Part shown: positions 46,949-56,721 of the stretch, piece after piece
Numbering within the stretch: the stretch's first letter is position 1
Layout of the letters: each line of letters starts with the position of its first letter
From: Calonectria ilicicola
Lineage: Eukaryota; Ascomycota; Sordariomycetes; Hypocreales; Nectriaceae
Direction: 5' to 3'
Length of the DNA: 64,000 nt
NCBI GenBank assembly: GCA_020809705.1
Contig: CP085825.1
Span: 5,890,001 to 5,954,000, forward strand
Made by a program: the position numbers and the translations under genes
The notes under the pieces: model-generated
Database searches by the model: none
Seen by the model: only the letters and a program-made list of their open reading frames with translations
Told to the model about the DNA's origin: nothing

Positions 46949-49222
46949 ATGGCGAGCCAGTTTATTGGGTTGCATATGCGGGTGGTGCTGAGGGAACCGT
47001 CAGCATACCAGCTCACAGGGACAGTCAGGGACGTCGAGGCCGGCAGCTGCTTGACGCTGACAAATGGTATGCCCCTGATCAACCCCGGCTTTCATCATGA
47101 TATCTTACTGACATGTATGACCTCAGTCTTCGTATCTGGAACCAAGGAATGGCACCCGCAGATGAAGATTGATGCCAGTAACATCGCGGACCTGTCCGAG
47201 ATCAAAACCGACGACGCACCAACGACGTACGCTCCGCCCCCCGCTGACCCTCCTGCAGCACCTGTGTACTCGCCCCCGCCTCCACAGCCTGCCTTCGTGG
47301 ACCCTGCGATTCTCAGTCTGGGGCGGCGACCCACGTCCGGAAATGCATCCATTTCTGATGCTAAGGCCATCTCCGCCGACAGTGGGATCGGCGAGATGCA
47401 AGCCAACCCACCGGGTGTCGTTTCCTCCGTCCACTCCTCAGGGACTCCAGTAAGACCAACACACGATATCGGCCTGATGAGTCCAATGGCCAACCCTGAA
47501 ATTCAAAGCCCAAAGACTGCGGCGAGCCACGGACAGACCAATGATTCGCAAGAAACTCCCTTGCAGAAGAAGAAAAGACGTCCGCGACAGCCCAAGCAAG
47601 CAAAGCCACAGCGTACCGAAGAAGAGGGACGCCCGGTTGATAACTCGCCTGTTATTCAGGGCGGTCGTGGCAAAGGATGGAGACAAACACCGATTCTACA
47701 GAGCACGGCATCCTTCCAACCTTTCAATTCCCTAAAGCGCAACGGCAAAGGGCGAAAGGGGGGTGCAGACAATGGATGGGCATCAGAGGATGTCACAGAG
47801 GAGATGGGTGACTTTGACTTCGAGAACAATCTGGCCAAGTTCGACAAGCGCACCATTTTTGACCAGATGCGAAAGGAAGATCAGATTGACGATGCTAGCC
47901 GGCTCGTGTCGCATAACCGTCGACCCAAGCCTGGAACTGCCGGAGGCAAGAATCTTCACTACAGCGAGAATGTCCTAGACATGCCAACGACAATCGCGAA
48001 GAACAACACGGATTTTTGGAACAGCGAAGCCGACGATGGATTAAACGAGGCACAGAGGCTAGGTCAACAGAGGGATCTTCGCAGCAGCCAGAGTAATCGG
48101 AGATCCGATAGCAAGGCTGCGCTATCTCGGCGATCCCAGTCCCGCAAGGCAAGTGCTGTTGCTGTCCCTGGAGGCTTGCCACTTAGCCGAGTCAACTCTG
48201 GCGTACGTTCAAGTCTATCACGCTGGTCTATTTCCAGGCCAGATTCTCGCAGTACTGACAGCCGAAAGCAGCAAGGACAACCGCCCGGCCTGTACCTTGT
48301 CCCATCAGATCGACGACTCGAGACGGTCTCCGCGTTGCAAATGTTGAACCTCGAGAACATTGCCGCCAATGAGGTCGGACTAACAGAAGAGATGATGGCG
48401 GAGAATGCAGGCAGAGGCATAGCTGAGGTTGCATTGACTGCATTATCAGATCCTGCCATCAAGGTTCGGTTCGGGCTTGCTGGTGCTAACCCCTCTACGA
48501 ATACTCCTGTGAACAGTCCAGCGGTGGTCATCATGGCTGGCAATAACAAGTCGGGTACCCGGGCCATAGCCGCAGGTCGCCATCTCCGTAACAAGAACAT
48601 CAACGTGCTGATGTGTTTGGTGGGGATTGAGCGGGAACGAGACTTGCTTGAGGACCTGCGCCAGCAAATTCAGCTCTACCGAAACTTTGGGGGCAAGATC
48701 CTCAGCAAAACGGAACTCTTTGAGCACTTAAGAAAAAGCTCAGCATCAGGCTCTCCTGTATCCATTTCACTCATCGTGGATGCTTTGCTTGGGCTGACTA
48801 TCTCATTCGAGGAGCTGCGGACCGGAGACCAAGCTACCGTATATGAATTGATGGAGTGGGCGAATCGCAATGAGGCATTTGTGCTATCAGTCGATGTTCC
48901 TACTGGCATTGATCCTACTTCGGGCAAGGTGGCTGTGATTGATGGAGGGCGGTTGTTTGTAACTCCCCGCTATGTGGTGGCTATGGGCGCTCCCAAGCGT
49001 GGTTTGCTAGAAGCTGTTACGCCCCCAAGCGATGATGACCCCGAAGCACTGAGCCACACGGCTCACGAGGACGAGTGGCGATTATTCATTGCGGATATCG
49101 GACTGGGCAGTGCTGTCTGGAGAAAAGCTGGTACTAAAATCCGACGAGGCATCGACTTTGATAACAAGTGGGTGTTGGAGATGCGGTATAGGAGCGGTGA
49201 GGAGGATTCCGATGACGAGTGA
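46949..49222 (+). CDS. edc3: Edc3, enhancer of mRNA decapping
   Basis: This P-body scaffold binds Dcp2 and the helicase Dhh1 to promote mRNA decapping. Exons 46949-47066 and 47127-49222 give 737 residues. The divergent LSm16 domain occupies about residues 1-60 (GLHMRVVLREPSAYQLTGTV, LTLTN, then VFVSGTKEWHPQ after splicing). A long disordered linker with a poly-basic patch (KKKRRPRQPKQAKPQR) follows. The FDF motif is near 267 (DFDFENNLAKFDKRTIFDQM), which binds Dhh1. A YjeF_N Rossmann-like dimerisation domain spans about 454-737 (LTEEMMAENAGRGIAEV, VVIMAGNNKSG, DALLG, SVDVPTGIDPTSG). The 60-nt intron is a multiple of three with no stop, so its retention would insert 20 residues in the LSm domain. 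The LSm family alignment favours splicing. Confidence 0.92.
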   Translation: MASQFIGLHMRVVLREPSAYQLTGTVRDVEAGSCLTLTNGMPLINPGFHHDILLTCMTSVFVSGTKEWHPQMKIDASNIADLSEIKTDDAPTTYAPPPADPPAAPVYSPPPPQPAFVDPAILSLGRRPTSGNASISDAKAISADSGIGEMQANPPGVVSSVHSSGTPVRPTHDIGLMSPMANPEIQSPKTAASHGQTNDSQETPLQKKKRRPRQPKQAKPQRTEEEGRPVDNSPVIQGGRGKGWRQTPILQSTASFQPFNSLKRNGKGRKGGADNGWASEDVTEEMGDFDFENNLAKFDKRTIFDQMRKEDQIDDASRLVSHNRRPKPGTAGGKNLHYSENVLDMPTTIAKNNTDFWNSEADDGLNEAQRLGQQRDLRSSQSNRRSDSKAALSRRSQSRKASAVAVPGGLPLSRVNSGVRSSLSRWSISRPDSRSTDSRKQQGQPPGLYLVPSDRRLETVSALQMLNLENIAANEVGLTEEMMAENAGRGIAEVALTALSDPAIKVRFGLAGANPSTNTPVNSPAVVIMAGNNKSGTRAIAAGRHLRNKNINVLMCLVGIERERDLLEDLRQQIQLYRNFGGKILSKTELFEHLRKSSASGSPVSISLIVDALLGLTISFEELRTGDQATVYELMEWANRNEAFVLSVDVPTGIDPTSGKVAVIDGGRLFVTPRYVVAMGAPKRGLLEAVTPPSDDDPEALSHTAHEDEWRLFIADIGLGSAVWRKAGTKIRRGIDFDNKWVLEMRYRSGEEDSDDE

Positions 49223-51338
49223 GAGGGGACGGATAGCCGGGTTGAGAGGCACGCAAAGAAAATGGGGGCCAAGCGAATTGCTTATTTGTTAATATGATGC
49301 ATTTGATTTGATAGTTATGGCGTTGGGGGCTGTGATCTGGCGCGAGGACAAGACGGCGGCGGGTCGCATGAGTGGCATGAGTTGATACCAATACTAAGGA
49401 GTTTCTGTCTTGCACGTAATTTCTGACCACGATTGAATGACAATAATCTACTGCGCCGAAAGGGCTAACGTAGTCATGGACGGCCAATCTCTATTTTGAG
49501 AAAACCGCGTGCCTTTATGTACTGCGGCCCGAGAGGGCCCGAATGGATGGAACGAGCAGAGCCAAGTCTGGAGAGCGTCTTTGCTGCAGAGGCCAAGAGA
49601 CACAAGCTTTGCCAAGGCCTCTTGTCCCCTGTACAGCCTTGGCAGTGGGCACCAAATCCTGCGCTGGGGAATGCGGCTCGCAACGTGGAAGCACGTTTCG
49701 AAGAAAAGAACTCGGCGCGCAACAGAGTTTGAACAATTTTTCGGAAACACAGCGACGCGAATGCAGCAATTTCCTCTGGTTCACGAGTGAGGCAGTTCGG
49801 ACTGGGATGGACCTCGTCTGCCGTAATCTACTTTTTTTTTTCTTGTTGGTGAACCGGGCGCTAAGCGAACACTGCCAGGCACGGAGCCAGCAAAGGTCTC
49901 CCCCACCCGCTACTGCTGCTGCTATTGCTCCAGTCCCCAAAGTCCGCAAGCCGTTGCGGCAATGCGGCGACCCGTCGCAAAAAAGGGTTTCCAACGTCAT
50001 GAAGCAGAGTTCAAACGCACAGCAAGACTGTCCAAAAATACAGGCTGCAGACTGCCTCTGAAGGAGGGCAGTATGCAGATCATCGGCCCGCCCTGAATCC
50101 GGCTTGCATTAAGGTTAGAAATTACCTAGTTAGCATGTCACAGCTCGCCCTCGTACTGTGGTGGCCCTGTGGAGCACAGTGTGCGAGCGGCTGAGTGATG
50201 CGGGGGCCTGGCTCGGTCCATTCTGCAGCAGTCTTCGGCCTAGAGACCCTTCTCGGCTGCTCTTATTATGTGATAGCGCGCGACACGAGACCAGATCAGG
50301 AAGGGTTTGAGAAGCGCCGCACCAGATTGAAAGGAGAATGCCAAAACCTTGCGATAGCGTTTGGCTCCAGACCACGATTACCTTGGTTTGGGGGTGTGGT
50401 GTCAGCATGCATGGGGCAAAACCCGCGGCTATGAGCTTATTTGTCGGAGGAGCCATGGGTCTGACGCAAGAATCGGGGGTACCGCAGCGCCTTCTACATA
50501 GGTGCAGAGGAGGGCATATAGCCGTGGAGGGGAGGGGGACAGTGGGAATGCATCTTGAGTCAAGACAGCCCAGTTTAGGAGGGTGCATGACTGGGCCACG
50601 CTGTCCAGGGTCGGTTTTGGTGTCAGGAGGTTGCGATTTGCATTGCGCCCCGGCCTGTCGCCGGAATTGTTGTGCACATCATTGTGCAGCGGGTGCGCGC
50701 GCATGCGTGTGTGTATGTGTCTGGATGGATGCGAAATTTTTGGATGATACTTTATCGTTTGAGCAGAGGTTCTGCGAGGCCGTTGACGGGCCGGAAGCTT
50801 GTCGGCTCCCCTTGTCCTGGCGCATTAACGATTTTGGGAGTGTTTATCCTCACACTGTCCTTCTGAGCAGAGCCCCCCCCTCAGTGCGCAACCATTACGA
50901 GGAAGGTCAGTTACTCTATCGTCTCTTTGGCTGCTGCGACCCTCGGTGCCAGAAGAGACCACCCAACCCGCCCCCAGCCGCAGTCCCACGAGGCGTGACG
51001 CATCCCTGCCAGTTGCTATTCGTACCGTGCTCTTTGGCACAACACAGTGCGTATAGCAGTGCCACCCGCTCGCCCCCCATCGACGGAGTAACCTGACTTC
51101 CCATCGTCAACTGACTGGACTGAGGAGGTCCCCAATCAATCCTCTTCGTCCATAACCTTAACCAAGGATTCTCGCAATCTGCACCCGACAAGCCTTATTT
51201 CCCAAGGAACTTTCTTCAACGCTCGACGGCATTTCATCATCGCCGGCGCCCTACCTCATTAGCGGCCTCCTCCACGTTCCATCCAACGACATAGCCACAC
51301 ACACCACCGCGCTACCACGCACGTCCTGCCAAAAAAGG

Positions 51339-51417
51339 GCCAAGATTTCTCGGCGCCCAGCCTGCCATCATTAACCATCCCCCCACCCGACGCCAATCTG
51401 TTCGCATCTTGCTTGGC
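51339..51417. promoter_or_regulatory. Two PacC-like GCCAAG sites upstream of palH
   Basis: GCCAAG lies at 51339-51344 on the + strand and at 51412-51417 on the minus strand. The core GCCARG is the established binding site of the PacC/Rim101 factor, whose signalling starts at PalH. A hexamer with one degenerate base is expected about once per kilobase on both strands, so this pair is only suggestive. Confidence 0.3.
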
Positions 51418-51772
51418 CCTGCTCTGGCCTTGTCTTGCTGTCGACTCGTGTTTCTGAATCCCCTGCCTGCGCGGCACGTTGCACGAAACCAAACCACAGT
51501 TACGCCTCTGAATTCGTCGACGCTCAACCGCTATCCGCCATCGAATTCTCCCCTCGGGGACCGCGATACTAGCGCCCTGTTCGCTTCACACGGTCCAAGT
51601 CTAAATTATTCCACCTGTCGCGCCGAATTTCGTTTGACCCCCGACCCTTCCGACATCCGACCACAACCCAGGGACGCATCGTGACAACTAAATCCAGTCG
51701 AACCCAGTCAATCAAACTCCCAGCGACTGACAAACTCTTCAACCCGTCCGATCACTGGGATCCCGTTCCCTC

Positions 51773-51787
51773 ATGGCGCTTCTATAG
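51773..51787 (+). promoter_or_regulatory. Four-codon upstream ORF in the palH leader
   Basis: An ATG at 51773 opens Met-Ala-Leu-Leu-stop, ending at 51787, 88 nt before the palH ATG. No other ATG lies between it and 51876. Its context (CTCATGG, with G at +4) is fair. It should reduce or condition palH translation if it is inside the mRNA. Confidence 0.5.
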
Positions 51788-51875
51788 TCAGGCACGACAT
51801 CCCAAGTCGCAGATCGCCGTCGCTCGCGGCTGGCCGCTCCATTGTTTGACACGTTGATTCCGGCCGGCCGCAATC

Positions 51876-54146
51876 ATGAACGTCAACTACGCCCTTACCG
51901 CGACCATTACGGCGCCCGCTTCGCTATGTACAACGACTCTATTGCCCGGCGCCGGAGTCATGACCTGGGCGCCTGGGGGTGTTCAAGTTCCATTGGTTGA
52001 GCCCGTCATTTACCAGGTCCCATGCACGAAAGCCATTCTTCCCCGAGCCGAGACGACAGTCACTGTGGCCAGTGACACCAGTCTTACCCAACATGATTCT
52101 TCTGAGAGCAACGTCAAGTTCTCTGATTTTCGCGATCCGTTTTACGCCTCAACCTTCCCTATTTGTTACGCCTTGGCCGCAACCACCGTCACGGCCTACA
52201 TGTTGGTCATCATGCTCTTCGTCACACCTCGATCCTTTCTCGACGGAGGCATTGTATACCTTGGGCGAAGAGGAGGATTTACTCACAGCTCAGGCACCAG
52301 TGTTAGCATTGGAGGCCGTCCTTGGCTACAAAAAGTAGCCGCATTAACGGTAGCCATATCACTCACTGTGGCTAGCGTGGATACGTTCAAAGTCGCACAG
52401 GATCAGTACACATGGGGGATACAGAACGCAAAGGAAATGCTTGACGAAATCATGGGAAGCACCGAACTGAAAGTCATTCGCCTCGTCTCTGATACCTTCC
52501 TGTGGCTGGCCCAAGCGCAAACTCTTATTCGACTCTTTCCTCGCCAGCGAGAGAAGGTCATTATCAAATGGGTTGCTTTCGCCCTTATTATCCTGGACGT
52601 CATTTTCAGCGCACTCAACAGCTTCCAATACTCAGAAAATGGAATTAACTCGACAGTACGACCGAAGAATTTTGTCCACCCCGTTCCTGCTCTCAGTTAC
52701 CTATTTCAATTGTCACTGGGGCTTTTATACGCGGCCTGGGTAATTTATTACGCTTTGATGAAGAAGAAGTATGCATTTTATCACCCATTTATGAAGAACA
52801 TTTGCCTCGTGGCCGTCATTTCGATCATTTCTATCCTTATCCCTATCGTTTTCTTTATTTTGGACATCTCAAAACCTGATTTCACTGGCTGGGGAGACTA
52901 TGTGCGATGGGTTGGCGCGGCAGCAGCGAGTGTTGTAGTGTGGGAGTGGGTGGAAAGAATTGAGGCATTGGAACGCGAGGAGAAGAAGGATGGAATTTTA
53001 GGACGAGAGGTCTTTGACGGCGACGACATGCTAGAGGTGGACGCCTCCGAGTTCCCCTGGTTGCGACATCGCAAGAGCCGAAAGGAAGGAGGATCCAGTG
53101 GCGACGAATCTATAGAAAGACAGCCAGCATCAACAGCCACAGCAAACGGATGGGCAAACATGTCTGCCATCACCAACCGCTATCGACAGCAAAGGAACGA
53201 CCGTCCCAATCACCCAGCTGCAGGAGAAATGAATCAACGAGGTGGAATGGGCAACATTCTACGCCCACAAGTTTGGCCACAACGCCCAGCCCCCGCAGTT
53301 ACGCCAGTTAGCCGAACAGATACAGCAAGCGCTGCTAGTACGGTCTATGCCGTGCGATATCAGGCGCCATCTGAAGCCACTACTCGAACACCTGAACCAT
53401 TTCAGCCAGATATGGCGGACCTTACAAGACACAGTAGCAGTCCCAGAAGTCAACAGACGAGTGATGAGACACCCGCTTCTCTACAGAACGGGCATGCAGT
53501 ACCTCCCGCGACGGGCACATCGGTCGATTTGGAGGCTAACAGCCCAACGCAAAACCAGAATGGGTGGCGAGGTCTCCCAATTGCCAGCCCGGTCTCTCGA
53601 TCAGATGATGATAATGAGTCGCATCAGCATACACAAACAATGACGATGCCAGAACCTCGGTCAACAAGTAGGTGGGACTTGCGAGCTCGCTTAGAAGATT
53701 TTGCTGCGGCCCAAGCCGACAAGATCCGAGATCGCATACGAACAACTCCCAACACAGAAAATCTTCCCGTGAGAAGGATCCCTGCTCCTCCTCGGCGTGG
53801 AGCCGCGCTGCAACAGGTTCTCGAAGAGGAAGAGCTGACCACTGGTGGACATGCGTCGTTAAGGGGTGAACCCCCTGCGAATAGCCTCAACACTTCGAGG
53901 GATGCATACGGAGATGTGGCACGAGCTAACAGGAGCGGAAGCTCTTTTACACCAAGCCAACATGGAGAATCAGATATTCCAGCAAACAACCCACCCCTAT
54001 GGCGAGGAGTATTATCACGGACCGCATACGACGAGGAGTATTACTCTGACGATGATGATGGATCAATATCAGAAACGTCATCAGTCGATCATCGACGGCA
54101 AACGTCAGAGTCCTCGGGGCAACCCCGGGTGAACCGAGCGGAGTGA
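51876..54146 (+). CDS. palH: PalH/Rim21 ambient pH sensor
   Basis: This seven-transmembrane plasma-membrane sensor detects alkaline pH and signals through the arrestin PalF and ESCRT to PacC processing. The intron-less frame gives 756 residues. The N-terminal 90 residues are extracellular with Cys residues (ASLCTTTLLPG, VIYQVPCTKAI). Membrane segments are visible near 98-120 (YALAATTVTAYMLVIMLFV), 150-170, 200-220, 230-250, 268-290, 308-325 and 340-355; the conserved TWGIQNAKEMLDEI block and FPRQREKVIIKWVAFALI lie between them. The cytoplasmic tail from about 365 is long, Ser/Pro/Gln-rich and likely disordered, as in other PalH proteins, where it recruits PalF. The start at 51876 follows a long leader with a four-codon upstream ORF. 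The next in-frame Met (51960) is an alternative. Confidence 0.92.
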   Translation: MNVNYALTATITAPASLCTTTLLPGAGVMTWAPGGVQVPLVEPVIYQVPCTKAILPRAETTVTVASDTSLTQHDSSESNVKFSDFRDPFYASTFPICYALAATTVTAYMLVIMLFVTPRSFLDGGIVYLGRRGGFTHSSGTSVSIGGRPWLQKVAALTVAISLTVASVDTFKVAQDQYTWGIQNAKEMLDEIMGSTELKVIRLVSDTFLWLAQAQTLIRLFPRQREKVIIKWVAFALIILDVIFSALNSFQYSENGINSTVRPKNFVHPVPALSYLFQLSLGLLYAAWVIYYALMKKKYAFYHPFMKNICLVAVISIISILIPIVFFILDISKPDFTGWGDYVRWVGAAAASVVVWEWVERIEALEREEKKDGILGREVFDGDDMLEVDASEFPWLRHRKSRKEGGSSGDESIERQPASTATANGWANMSAITNRYRQQRNDRPNHPAAGEMNQRGGMGNILRPQVWPQRPAPAVTPVSRTDTASAASTVYAVRYQAPSEATTRTPEPFQPDMADLTRHSSSPRSQQTSDETPASLQNGHAVPPATGTSVDLEANSPTQNQNGWRGLPIASPVSRSDDDNESHQHTQTMTMPEPRSTSRWDLRARLEDFAAAQADKIRDRIRTTPNTENLPVRRIPAPPRRGAALQQVLEEEELTTGGHASLRGEPPANSLNTSRDAYGDVARANRSGSSFTPSQHGESDIPANNPPLWRGVLSRTAYDEEYYSDDDDGSISETSSVDHRRQTSESSGQPRVNRAE

Positions 54147-56721
54147 TTTCTGTGGCTTTGGTTTTTCTATCTAGCGAGGCGTTGATTCTTGGTTGGTTTT
54201 CATAAGAAACTTGTTGAATGGGCAGTCATGTACAGCATCGTGATTAAAGATACCCAAGAGGGGGATGGATGTATGGCATTGGGGGGATTGTGCGTATATA
54301 CAAAGCAAGGAGGTCCAACAGAGACCGGCGTTTTTTTTGGAGTGATATCCGTGTATATATATTTTTGAGACACTCGATCCGAAAGGAAAGGTCAGAGTGC
54401 TAAAATTCACCATGTCGCTGCTTGGCATTATTGGAAATGTCAAACCAAGACCTACATACGTTGTTGACGAGTAGTTAAGTATATGTTCTGACGAATCGTC
54501 TTTAGAAGCAGTCATTTCTAGGATGATTGCAAAATCCTACTATTCTTAAATCTTTAAATAGGCATATATATAAAGCGTGAACTTCAATGTTGATCCGCCT
54601 AGTTTCACCTGTGTGCATCTGGACTGTTGTGTCTGTGAACGAGTTTACATGTCGCAACCTTGGCCAGCCCAATTTGATTCAAATGCAAATAATAACCTTG
54701 GGCTAGGGGCTCCGAGGCTACAGTTACAACGAGTCCAACCAAAGGAAAAATATAATGGATGTATGTCATGCCCTACGGACCGTGTCCCCATGTCGTATTA
54801 TGCTTAGCGAGCATGTTTCCTTCAGCCAAGTACACGTATTACTCCATGTAAGCTTACTTGTTCCGAAGCTAAAGTGGCAAGGGTCGCGTATTATTAGCGA
54901 GCAGCGTTCTTTCCGTAGGAGGAAAAACGGAGCGGCTGAGGGCAATCACACGCAATGGACGGGGGGAGAGGCTGGTACTTGGAGAGGCCATCGTGTATCG
55001 GATCGGCTTCTGATTGTCAGCAAAGCGAGCCGCGCACGCGTGCCATCGCCTATCCGCGGAGGCCGGACGGAGCAGGCTCCACAGAACCGAACTCGACGGG
55101 GCTCGGAGGCTACGGAATACGTGGCGACGGCAGGTACATGACATATTGTGTCATAGATGGTTTTACACTAGTTAGGTTTTAGGATGGCGTTCTTTGATTC
55201 TGGCTTGAGCGGCAGTCATTGCCACTCTATTATTATGTGTTTTTTTGTCTTCTTTTTCTTGAATGGCCGCGCTCTCGTATTGGGGAATACCAGGAAGGGA
55301 GGAAGCTTCTCGGTGCGAAGCTAGCTAGTAGGGGAGGGTTTTGGGCCATGACCCCCTAAAAACCAGCGATCATGTCCGCCTTATCTTACTGTGCTTCAGC
55401 GAGCTTCGTCTCCCCTCTTAGGGACCGGTCCCTTGATCTACTGTAGGAAAGGTGCTGAGTGGCCTACCACCCCACCCAGCAAAGTGTAATTGGGGCGCCC
55501 CGGCGGGGCCTTTCGTAGCCAATCTCCAAAATTTCGCAACGGGCCAAGGTCGAAAAAGGGGAAAACGGCAGGGACAGGAGGGGCCGTTTAATATGTAATA
55601 AAGTCGCCGGCCCATGTGGATTTTCTTGAGCAAAGCCGGCAGCTCGCATCTAGTGTAATTACCGGTCAGCTGGAGCAGAATAGCACCCGCGGAGGCCGAG
55701 TGTGAAATAAAGAGAGCTGGATTCTATGGATCAATCCAGTCCGCGTCTTGCTGTTTGAGAGTGTCTGGCAAATTACCTGAATTACACATTTACATTTCTG
55801 CAGCTAGACGCGGCATTCCAGCTCCAGCATCCCGGCTCCAGCACCCAGCACCCAGCATCCAGCATCCTGCATCCAGCATCCTGCATCCAGCATCCTGCAT
55901 CCCGACAGAGAGACAGACCCCTGCCTCGGTTGCTGCACACCCAGATCAAACACTGACGTCGTGAGCAGTAAATGACAGTGACATTACATACATACTGTAC
56001 GTCTTGTGAAATAGTGGTTCTTGCTGTTCCCCTCCCCTCATGCCCCTCAAAGTCATCTCAGTCTCACCGCTGTCCTCTTTCCTCATTTGCATCATCGTCA
56101 TTTTGGGCCAATACCTCGGCTCCCCTTCCTTCCTCTCACGTCTCTCAGTTAGCTACCTTCCTTCCCACTCCCAGCACAGCGCCACCATCACAACGGTGTT
56201 CCAGAAGGAACCAATCATCCCTCCACGCCCTCCACCCGCCTTTTCCCCTGCTGAACGACCCCTGCTCTCCCGTCCCTTCCCCACTCGTCATTTTTTTTTC
56301 CCTTTCGCACTGGAACGACCTTGAGCAATCCAGCGAGCCGGCAGGGAAAGGGGGCTAAACCAGATTATTACAGGACAACAACATTTGCTCACTTGACCAT
56401 CTGCTGCACTCCCACGAGCTTCTTCCTTAATTGGCATTGTTGTCAGCACACCAACTTCGTTTCCTTCTCAATTCTTTTTTGTTCATCGCGCTGCCAACCG
56501 TTCATGATACGGGACCAAAAAGCAAGGTGACACGAAATCTTCATTTCAAGCGTCGCACCGTGTAATAAAAGCGGTCGCGTGGCTTTGGGAACAAAAGGAG
56601 ACCTACCGCCTTGTACCTTTTTTTTTTCCTACCACGGTTGTTCGACACTAACACACCGGTCCAATCCGCAATCCCACCCATCTGCTCTTCCCCGACGGTT
56701 CCGTCCGCCATATCTACACAC
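54147..56721. other. Intergenic region palH/lag1 with a 7-bp minisatellite
   Basis: This 2.6-kb spacer carries the palH 3' UTR, a 7-bp minisatellite ending at 55900, and a very C/T-rich lag1 promoter/leader from about 56020 to 56300. An inverted repeat (GGGTTTTGGG against CCCCCTAAAAACC) lies near 55336-55363. A nine-codon upstream ORF (ATG at 56504, TGA ending at 56530) precedes lag1 by about 190 bp. No additional gene is supported. Confidence 0.5.
55852..55900 (+). repeat. CC[A/T]GCAT minisatellite, seven perfect 7-bp units
   Basis: Seven consecutive units of CCAGCAT or CCTGCAT run from 55852 to 55900; from the second unit they strictly alternate A and T at position 3. Degenerate units extend left to about 55818. 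The 14-bp alternating pattern suggests growth by duplication of a dimer. Confidence 0.9.

Larger units (their letters stand above)
49223..51875. other. Intergenic region edc3/palH: PacC-like sites and long leader
   Basis: This 2.65-kb spacer probably contains the palH promoter and a long leader. GCCAAG (the 5'-GCCARG PacC core) occurs at 49561, 49592, 49611 and inverted at 49638, and again at 51339 and inverted at 51412. From 51120 to 51870 the + strand is C/T-rich with few ATG codons, as in long fungal leaders. Frames at 49543-50061 (172 codons) and 50338-51096 (252 codons) have no recognisable domain and unusual Cys/Arg/Gly composition, so they are not called. Confidence 0.5.

Noticed and set aside
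49515..50061. Overlapping 161- and 172-codon frames on opposite strands
   Set aside because: The two frames overlap almost fully, neither has a recognisable feature, and GC-rich spacer makes such frames likely.
50338..51096. 252-codon ATG frame in the edc3/palH spacer
   Set aside because: The sequence is Cys/Arg/Gly-rich, includes a translated GT-like stretch (ARACVCVCVW), has no recognisable motif and lies where a palH promoter is expected. Expression data could revive it.
55420..55433. 14-bp perfect palindrome AGGGACCGGTCCCT
   Set aside because: Several 14-bp palindromes are expected by chance in 64 kb, and nothing around it suggests a function.
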